Shown here: positions 22,715 to 28,261 of the stretch, piece after piece | How positions within the stretch are numbered: position 1 is the stretch's first letter | How the letters are laid out: each line of letters starts with the position of its first letter | Origin: CAVSWN01 sp046728115 | Lineage (GTDB): Bacteria; Acidobacteriota; Vicinamibacteria; Vicinamibacterales; CAVVIG01 | Reading direction: 5' to 3' | Assembly: GCA_046728115.1 (NCBI GenBank) | Contig: JBKPDW010000617.1 | Coordinates: 1-28,261 of the forward strand | DNA: 28,261 nucleotides | Position numbers and translations under genes: made by a program | The notes under the pieces: generated by a model | Seen by the model: only the letters and a program-made list of their open reading frames with translations | The model's database searches: none | Told to the model about the DNA's origin: nothing

Positions 22715-24470
22715 TACGCAGACCCGACGCTCCATCGAAAAGCTGCCCGATTGGTTTCCGCCGTGGGCCGCCCAGCTTGCCGACCTGTACTTTTCTGGCA
22801 CGACTGCGGCGTTCGTCCTGCACGGCAACACGCAGGATTTGTTTCGAGTCGGTCAGGAGCCGCGCTTCGGGATCCTCGCCGAGTTTCTCGCCGAGCAGCT
22901 ATTCGGCCGCTGGTCTCTGGTGCTGCACTACGACGTCGGCCGCGGCCTGCGGGCGTTCGCGGGCCGCGACGAGAAGCGATTGAAGGATATGGTGGCGCTG
23001 GCCAATAAGAGCGTGGGCGATCTCAGCGCGCTGCCCAAGGATCCGGCGACGGCGCTGGCCGTGCTCGATCGGTTCGTGCGGCGCAACATCATGGCTCCCG
23101 ATGACGACCGCGTCAGCGCCGCCGTCGTCGTCGACCAAGCCTCCTATGTGTTTCCCGCGGCCGAGCCCGGACGGTTGAGTCTGCAGGCGTCGTCCGAGCT
23201 GGTCATGCTGCTGAACTGGGCGACGAGCCCGCAGGTCAAGCGGCTGAACATGGCGTTCGTGCTCGTGGACGAAAAGCTCGCGGATCTCAGCGACCGCCTG
23301 GCCGGCAATCCGCACGTCGCGACCATCGAAATTCCACTGCCGGTCGAGAAGGAACGGCTGGCGTTCGCGCAATCGTCAGTGGGCCCGGGCGTGATTGCCG
23401 ACTACTCGGATTTCGATGCAACAGAACTGGCGAAGCTGACCGCGGGGATGTCGCTGGCCGACTTGAACGTCCTGATCCAGTCGGCGCGCGAAGGCGGGAA
23501 GCGTCTCGACGCCGGCGTGTTCCGTGCCTTGAAGAAGCGGTTGCTGGAGCGGCAATGTCGCGGCCTGCTCGAATTCATCGAGCCGCGCTGGACGCTCGAC
23601 ACGGTGGTCGGGCACGACGCCGCGAAGGCGCGATTCCGCCAGGACGCGGCGCTCCTGAAGAAAGGCGCGCTCGACAGCCTGCCGATGGGCTACCTGTTAT
23701 GCGGGCCGGTCGGGACAGGGAAGTCGTTTCTGGCGCAGTGCGTCAGCGGCGAGATCGGCGTGCCATGCGTGATTCTCAAGAACTTCAGGTCGAAGTACGT
23801 CGGGGAGACTGAGGGTAATCTCGAGCGTGTGTTGTCGGTTCTGCGTGCGATGGGTCCCGTCGTCGTCGTCGTGGACGAGGCCGATGCTGCGCTGGGCAGC
23901 CGCGAATCGGAAGGCGACTCCGGCACGTCCAGCCGTGTCTTCGCCATGATCGCGGCGCAGATGGGCGACACGCAGTATCGAGGACGGATCATCTGGATGC
24001 TGTTGACGGCACGGCCCGATTTGCTGCCAATCGATCTCAAGCGACAGGGCCGCGCAGAAGTGCACATTCCGCTCTTCTATCCGACGGACGAGAACGAGAT
24101 TCGGCAGATGTTCGTGATTCTCGCCAAGAAACTCGGCTCACGCGTGGCAATCGAAGATGTGCCGGCCATTCCCCAGCGAGGCGACCTGTCGGGCGCCGAT
24201 ATCGAGGGCATGGTTGGCCGCGCGTGGCGAACGTCACTCCTGGCCGGCGCCGATCACATCACGCGCGAAGCGCTCGCGGAAGTCGTCGCGCAGTTCATGC
24301 CGTCCACGCAGGGCCTCGAGCGCGAGGTGCAGGAAACCGCGGCGATTCTCGAATGCACCGATCGACAGTTCCTGCCGCAGGGAATCCTCGAGAAAACAAC
24401 GGCCGAAGGCGCTCGAGCAAAGCTGCAGGCGCGACTGACGGCCTTGAAGCAGATCGTGAAGGAACTGTGA
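22704..24470 (+). CDS. AAA+ ATPase with a degenerate N-terminal AAA-like half (Ycf46/SpoVK-like architecture)
   Basis: 588 residues. The C-terminal half is a full classical AAA module: Walker A GPVGTGKS (334-341), pore-loop region FRSKYVGETEGN (361-372), Walker B VVVVDEAD (387-394), sensor 1 in LLTARPDL, arginine-finger region DLKRQGRAEVHIP (444-456) and sensor-2 helix LSGADIEGMVGRAWR. The N-terminal half keeps an AAA-like strand order (AAFVLHGNTQDLF, VVVDQASYVF, AFVLVDEKLADLS, ATIEIPLPVEKERL) but has no P-loop, as in Ycf46-type proteins. Probably a cytoplasmic ring remodelling a protein partner; the PspA-like protein and the VWA protein are the natural candidates from context. The start is the ATG at 22704 or 22707, inside the end of the preceding gene. 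Confidence 0.88.
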   Translation: MMPDTQTRRSIEKLPDWFPPWAAQLADLYFSGTTAAFVLHGNTQDLFRVGQEPRFGILAEFLAEQLFGRWSLVLHYDVGRGLRAFAGRDEKRLKDMVALANKSVGDLSALPKDPATALAVLDRFVRRNIMAPDDDRVSAAVVVDQASYVFPAAEPGRLSLQASSELVMLLNWATSPQVKRLNMAFVLVDEKLADLSDRLAGNPHVATIEIPLPVEKERLAFAQSSVGPGVIADYSDFDATELAKLTAGMSLADLNVLIQSAREGGKRLDAGVFRALKKRLLERQCRGLLEFIEPRWTLDTVVGHDAAKARFRQDAALLKKGALDSLPMGYLLCGPVGTGKSFLAQCVSGEIGVPCVILKNFRSKYVGETEGNLERVLSVLRAMGPVVVVVDEADAALGSRESEGDSGTSSRVFAMIAAQMGDTQYRGRIIWMLLTARPDLLPIDLKRQGRAEVHIPLFYPTDENEIRQMFVILAKKLGSRVAIEDVPAIPQRGDLSGADIEGMVGRAWRTSLLAGADHITREALAEVVAQFMPSTQGLEREVQETAAILECTDRQFLPQGILEKTTAEGARAKLQARLTALKQIVKEL

Positions 24471-24497
24471 CGGAGAGTTCCCGTCTACGTTCGTCGC

Positions 24498-24515
24498 GTC
24501 CGCCTTCAGGCGGAC
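24498..24515. repeat. GTCCGCC hairpin, dispersed-repeat type
   Basis: GTCCGCC and GGCGGAC pair perfectly around TTCA, in the 63-base gap between the AAA+ gene and the last operon gene. On the minus strand the repeat and its flank would read VRLKADATNV, which I recall as a common translation of a dispersed acidobacterial repeat. It may also act in mRNA stability or partial termination. Confidence 0.6.
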
Positions 24516-24533
24516 CTGATCCCGGAGGCACTC

Positions 24534-24827
24534 ATGGCACGCACAAGCTGGTTCGATGACAAAGCCGAACATCCGTCGATTCAGGAACAGGTGTCCCGCC
24601 TCGAATCCTTCACCAACGCCATGGCGGATGGTGTCGTGACTATTCAGGAGCTGAACGGTCAGGAACACCGGCTTCTCGCAGCGATGAAGGCTGTTGAAGG
24701 GGAGTTGAGCGACGAGCTGCATGCGAAGGTGACGAAAGTGCTGGTCGAACTCACGGCGTACGACGTGATGCGCGTGCTGCACGAATTGCAGTCCGAGCGG
24801 GCACGGATCGCTTTCGCGAAGGGTTAG
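24534..24827 (+). CDS. 97-residue helical protein, last gene of the operon
   Basis: Starts at the ATG at 24534 with GGAGG five bases upstream, a strong ribosome site. 97 residues, soluble, predicted all-helical, rich in Glu, Leu and Ala (SIQEQVSRLESFTNAMADGV, QELNGQEHRLLAAMKAVEGE, KVTKVLVELTAYDVMRVLHE). No cysteines, signal or membrane segment. The first residues (ARTSWFDD) look like a short binding tail. I do not recognise a family. The position after the AAA+ gene and before a strong hairpin makes it the probable end of the VWA-PspA-ABC-AAA transcript. Possible roles include an adaptor or assembly factor, which is inference only. Confidence 0.72.
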   Translation: MARTSWFDDKAEHPSIQEQVSRLESFTNAMADGVVTIQELNGQEHRLLAAMKAVEGELSDELHAKVTKVLVELTAYDVMRVLHELQSERARIAFAKG

Positions 24828-24830
24828 CAG

Positions 24831-24857
24831 CCTCCGTCCCCGGCCGAGGGACGGAGG
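24831..24857 (+). terminator. Strong hairpin at the end of the operon
   Basis: CCTCCGTCCC (24831-24840) and GGGACGGAGG (24848-24857) are perfect 10-base arms around CGGCCGA, three bases after the last stop codon. A second right-arm copy (GGGACGGAGG, 24866-24875) follows, so alternative pairing is possible. No T-run; intrinsic termination would be inefficient, but the element may block 3' decay. Confidence 0.6.
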
Positions 24858-24894
24858 TTGGAGGAGGGACGGAGGTTGAGTTACGCTAGCGCTG

Positions 24895-25986
24895 ATGCCC
24901 CCTAACTGATCCCGCTGCCGACGAAACCTCTCGCTATACCTGCCCTACGAGGTGGCGTGCGTCGAAGGCGTCATGCACGGCCTCTACCTCCTCTGGTGGG
25001 TGCAGGAGAAACAGCTGTCGGCTGCCCTCGTGGCGGCCGTGCTGGCGGCCGGCGATCTCGCGCTCGTCTTGCTCGAAGTCCCGACCGGCTGGTTGGCTGA
25101 TCGCTTTGGTCATCGCATCAGTCTGATCGTTGGCTCATTCGCGCAGGTCGCCGGAATGCTGTGGTGCTGGCTTGGCCAGGGCATTTCCGGATTGATCGCC
25201 GCGTGCCTGCTCGTCGCGCTCGGCGACGCGTTTCGATCCGGTGCCGATCAGGCGCTGCTGTACCGCACGTGCGTCGTGCTCGGGTGCGAACACGATTTCC
25301 AGCGCATCGAGGCCAGAACGCGCGCGGCGCAGCTCGCCGCGCTGGTCGGCCTCGTATGTATGGGCGGCGCGATCGTCAACCGGTGGGGCTTTGCTGCCGG
25401 CTGGACGGCCGAAGCCTTACTCTGCACCGTGGGATTCGCGCTCGCATGCGCCATGCGCGAGCCGCCGGCATGCCGCGTGGATCACAACGCCGATGTCGAA
25501 TCTGGCCGCAAAGCATCCGCGCGAACGCTCGGCATCGGGGTGCTAATCGCCCTGATCCTGCCGACAGCCTTCCTTGGCGGCGCGGCATCAGTGACCTCGT
25601 TTCTGGCGCAGACGGCTGCCCACAGCGACGCCATCGCGAACACGGCGTTGGTTGCCGTCGTGAGCCTCGCCGAGGCGGCGGGTTCAATGGTGGCGACGCG
25701 CATCCGAGGGTCCGCGCGCGGCACGCAGATCGCTTTGACTGTGCTCGGCGGCGTCACGATCGCAGCAGCCGCCGTGTTCCCGGCGGCGTTTCTCGCGGTC
25801 GTCGTCATCCTCGCGTTTCTCGTGGGGCTTGCGCATCCGCTGCGCGCGGCCGCAATCCAAAACGTCGTTGCCGATCACGCGCGTGCGCGTGCCGCCTCTA
25901 TCGCGAGCGCGTGTGACATGGCGGTCAATTTGATTGCGCTGCCGGTTGCCGGCGTGTGGCGAACCAGACGGCGGCTGTTGCACTAG
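24895..25986 (+). pseudogene. MFS transporter with an in-frame stop near the start
   Basis: Major facilitator protein, about 344 residues from the first downstream start (GTG at 24952). The conserved N-terminal sequence RRNLSLYLPYE lies upstream of that GTG. It is in frame with an ATG at 24895, but a TGA at 24907 interrupts after four codons. TM2-TM3 contain the MFS signature GWLADRFGHR. About eleven helices can be traced, the last in DMAVNLIALPVAGVW; the frame then ends abruptly in RTRRRLLH. Another frame from about 25956 continues with AAVALASGGGVSVAG, which could be the missing twelfth helix, so a second slip is possible. Substrate unknown; drug/solute efflux-like. It is probably inactive as written unless the sequence has errors. 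Confidence 0.65.
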
Positions 25987-26041
25987 CTTCTGGCGGGGGC
26001 GTTTCGGTTGCGGGCGCGGAAGGTCGGCTGAAGCCCTCGCG

Positions 26042-27387
26042 CTACGTACGGGGCGTCGCCATCCGCTCGAACACAAAATATGCGACGACGCCGGCGACCA
26101 GAAATCCACCCGCGAAGAGCATTCCGCTCAGCGGCGCCGAAACGAAGACATAGATCCACAGCGCCAGTGCGGCCAGCGCTGGAATGGGATAGAACCACAT
26201 CCGAAACGGCTGCGGGACGTCGGGCCGATAGCGGGCAAGCAGCATCACACCCGCACACTGCCAGATGAACTGCGACACGATCTGCACGAGGATCAGCCAG
26301 TTCACGATTTCGCCGAGCGAGAAAAAGCAGAATGGGATGGCGAGCGCTCCGATCGTGACCAGCGAGACGTGCGGGAAGTGGCCGGTCGGATGTATCCGCG
26401 CGAAAATCTTGAAGAATTGGCCCTCACGAGCCGCGGCAAACGGAATCCGCGAGTAGCCAAGGATGACGCCGTACAGGGACGATGCGGTGACGATGAGGAC
26501 GAGCGCCGTGATCACACGCGCGGCCGTTCGCCCGGCGGCCGGGTTGTGGAACGTCTGTTCGATGAACACGGCCGCAATCGCGCGGGTGTGCTGCGCTTCC
26601 TTCCAAGGAATGACGCCGATGATCACGGTGCTCATCACGATGTAGAGGACGACGACCGCAAGGATCGACACGACGATGGCGCGCGGCACCGTGCGCTGTG
26701 GATCGCGAACTTCTTCCGCGATGTTGCAGACGGTGTTGTAGCCGCCGTAGTTATACATCGCAAGGAGCGATACAGCGCCGACGCGGCGAAGCAGATCCGT
26801 GTTGAACGTCAGCGCGGCGTCCGGAAAGCTGAATGCCTGCGCCGGCGAAAAGCGCCAGAGACCTGCCGTCACGACCCAGACGACGGTCATGCCGAGGATC
26901 GCCAGCATCACCATCGACAGCCGCCCGATGTCCCTGATATTTCGATACAGCAGCGCCGTCATGCCGGCAGCGAGCGCAGCAGCAACGAGGTTGTGCACCT
27001 GCCGGCCCATGCCTGCCCAATAGAACCGCAGGTAGTCCGCGAATCCGACCGCGCCTCCCGCGATCGACAGCGGCGCCACCAACAGGATCTGGAACAGAAA
27101 CACGAATCCCATCAGGGAGCCGAGACCGAACGGCCGGTACGCCTCACGCAGGATACGTACGGCCCTCCGCTTCCGGGTAAGGCAGCAGCCAGCTGCGCGT
27201 ACACCAGGCCGTCGCAGAGCGCGAGCACGGCCCCGGCAAGCCAGGCGTACAGGATGTGCGGACCGCCCATTGCCGCGAGCATGAACGGAATCGTGAGGAA
27301 TGGGCCGACGCCGACCATGACGAGCACGTTGGCCGCCACGGCTTGCGGGAGGCCGAGACTGCGATCGAGAGCGCGAGGCTCAGCCAT
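26042..27387 (-). pseudogene. APC-family amino-acid permease, split by a 1-nt frameshift
   Basis: Amino acid/polyamine/cation-type permease. The first part (ATG at 27387) has TM1 with the unwound-helix region VLVMVGVGPFLTIPFML and TM2 to LPGSGGPYV. The frame slips at about 27151 and the other frame continues as LREAYRPFGLGSLMGFVFLF through about ten more helices (QILLVAPLSIAGGAVGFADY, LLAMYNYGGYNTVCNIAEEV, ILGYSRIPFAAAREG) to FVFERMATPRT. Restoring one base gives 448 residues, normal for the family, and a residue between V and L as expected (YVFLREAY in relatives). RDPQRTVPRAI is the usual cytoplasmic loop. It is 34 bases downstream of the GH4 gene on the same strand. Either broken or a base-call error. 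Confidence 0.85.
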
Positions 27388-27421
27388 GGTAGTGTGTTCT
27401 CAGCGCAACCCGTCCTCGGCT

Positions 27422-28261
27422 TTAAACCTTCGCGCTTCCCTCCAGCGAGAGCGCACCGGCAAGCCGCCGCGCCAGCCCCGCGTCGGCGACGAGTGGGTTG
27501 GCCGCGAGCGCACGAACGGCGGCTTCAGTCGACTGCGATGCGGCCGCATCGATGGTCAGCCGTTCGTATTCCTTGACACGGACGATCAGTTCGCGTACGG
27601 CATCTGGCACCGTGCCGACGGGTCGCGGCCTCGCGCCGTCGCGGTTCACGACACACGGCACTTCGACGACATCGTCCTCATGCAGACCGGCGATAGAAGA
27701 GCCGTTGACGACGTTCAACGGAAGAATCGCGTTCGAATTCCCATGAATCGCGCGAATGACGTGGAGCGCGATCTTGTCGTAGCCGGTCGACACGCTCCAG
27801 GCCGGAGCGCTGGCCGGACCCGCGGCACCCGACTCGATCTCCATGTAGCCCGCATCGCGCTTTCGCAGGTACGCCTCGTACACGCGTCGTTGGTCTGTTG
27901 CTCTCGAAAGGTCAATGAACAGGGCATCGTTGAGGTCTGCGATCACCTGCCCGCGCGTCCGCCTGGCGTTCAGCGTGTTGGCGATCGCCACCGCCGGACG
28001 GTAGTAGTAGAAGAGGTACTCGGTTGGCAGGAGCGCGAGCGCCCGGAGGAACTCCGGTTCGAAGAGGCGTGTCCGGTAAATCCGATCGAGCAAAGGCGGA
28101 TCGTTCCACACGCGCGAGAGCTGTGGGGCGCCGTCGAACTTCACTTCTCGCAGCCAGCCCAGGTGGTTGAGACCGAAGTAGTCGAACTCGCATCTCGATG
28201 ACTCGAATCCCAGAGCCAGCGCAACCGCCTCGAATAGTTCCGTGGGCGTGTCGCAAATGCC
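27422..28261 (-). CDS. GH4 glycosidase (6-phospho-beta-glucosidase-like), 5' end beyond window
   Basis: About 279 residues of a family 4 glycoside hydrolase (usual length about 430); the NAD-binding N-terminus lies off the right edge. GH4 enzymes use NAD+ and a divalent metal in a redox-assisted hydrolysis of phospho-glycosides or galactosides. Seen at the upstream edge: GICDTPTELFEAVALALG, with the metal-ligand cysteine, and FGLNHLGWLREV, with the metal-ligand histidine. Then PTEYLFYYYRPA, and HVIRAIHGNSNAILPLNVVN with PCVVNRDGARP in the C-terminal half, all typical of the 6-phospho-beta-glucosidase branch. The stop codon lies 34 bases before the APC permease, suggesting a shared transcript. 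Which sugar it cleaves cannot be told from this part. Confidence 0.9.
   Translation of the reverse strand, partial: GICDTPTELFEAVALALGFESSRCEFDYFGLNHLGWLREVKFDGAPQLSRVWNDPPLLDRIYRTRLFEPEFLRALALLPTEYLFYYYRPAVAIANTLNARRTRGQVIADLNDALFIDLSRATDQRRVYEAYLRKRDAGYMEIESGAAGPASAPAWSVSTGYDKIALHVIRAIHGNSNAILPLNVVNGSSIAGLHEDDVVEVPCVVNRDGARPRPVGTVPDAVRELIVRVKEYERLTIDAAASQSTEAAVRALAANPLVADAGLARRLAGALSLEGSAKV

Noticed and set aside
25934..28201. 755-codon open frame on the plus strand
   Set aside because: Runs antisense through both the APC permease and the GH4 gene and across their gap; its composition is that of a codon-bias shadow.

Overview
The window is GC-rich, gene-dense bacterial DNA. It most resembles an Acidobacteriota chromosome (or metagenome contig), probably near Vicinamibacteria. 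The main clues are an 800-residue permease of the acidobacterial duplicated (ADOP/MacB-FtsX) type, an EfpL-like elongation factor P, a hairpin that I recall as a dispersed acidobacterial repeat (24498-24515), and runs of short G-rich intergenic repeats. This assignment is inference; no rRNA is present.

Layout. (1) 1-3946, minus strand: alpha-glucan metabolism, with glgX (debranching) followed directly by a glgE (maltosyltransferase) that runs off the left edge. (2) 4025-7443, minus strand: a sulfite-oxidase-like molybdoenzyme, a one-helix membrane protein, tRNA-His(GTG), a diguanylate cyclase with an intact I-site behind two interlocked dyads, and a TlpA-like thioredoxin with a Cys-rich tail. 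(3) 7483-10519: a HAD hydrolase that converges on arfB, then (minus) a QseC/PhoQ-like kinase and its response regulator. The regulator is split by a frameshift. A divergent promoter with four 11-bp-phased half-sites separates it from a 43-residue membrane peptide on the plus strand. (4) 10634-14341, plus strand: EfpL-like EF-P, the ADOP permease, and a frameshifted ORF6N-domain gene that contains, and is followed by, near-identical long palindromes. (5) 14510-16471, minus strand: a secreted CocE/alpha-amino-acid ester hydrolase.

(6) 16702-24827, plus strand, is the most interesting part: an apparent eight-gene operon. It encodes a membrane-anchored von Willebrand A protein, a PspA/IM30-like coiled coil, a membrane-anchored NMT1/SsuA-type substrate-binding domain fused to an OmpA peptidoglycan-binding domain, an ABC permease, an ABC ATPase, a membrane-anchored coiled-coil protein, a double-AAA ATPase and a 97-residue helical protein. 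The genes are closely spaced or overlapping. The parts suggest an envelope machine that ties a cell-wall-tethered binding protein and ABC importer to a PspA-type membrane-maintenance protein and an AAA+ remodeller. The substrate and the function are unknown to me.

(7) 24831-28261: a terminator-like hairpin, an MFS transporter with an in-frame stop near its start, then (minus) an APC amino-acid permease split by a 1-nt frameshift and a GH4 glycosidase that runs off the right edge. Several otherwise well-preserved genes (response regulator, ORF6N, APC, possibly MFS) are each broken by one small lesion. That pattern fits indel errors in the assembly at least as well as true decay.
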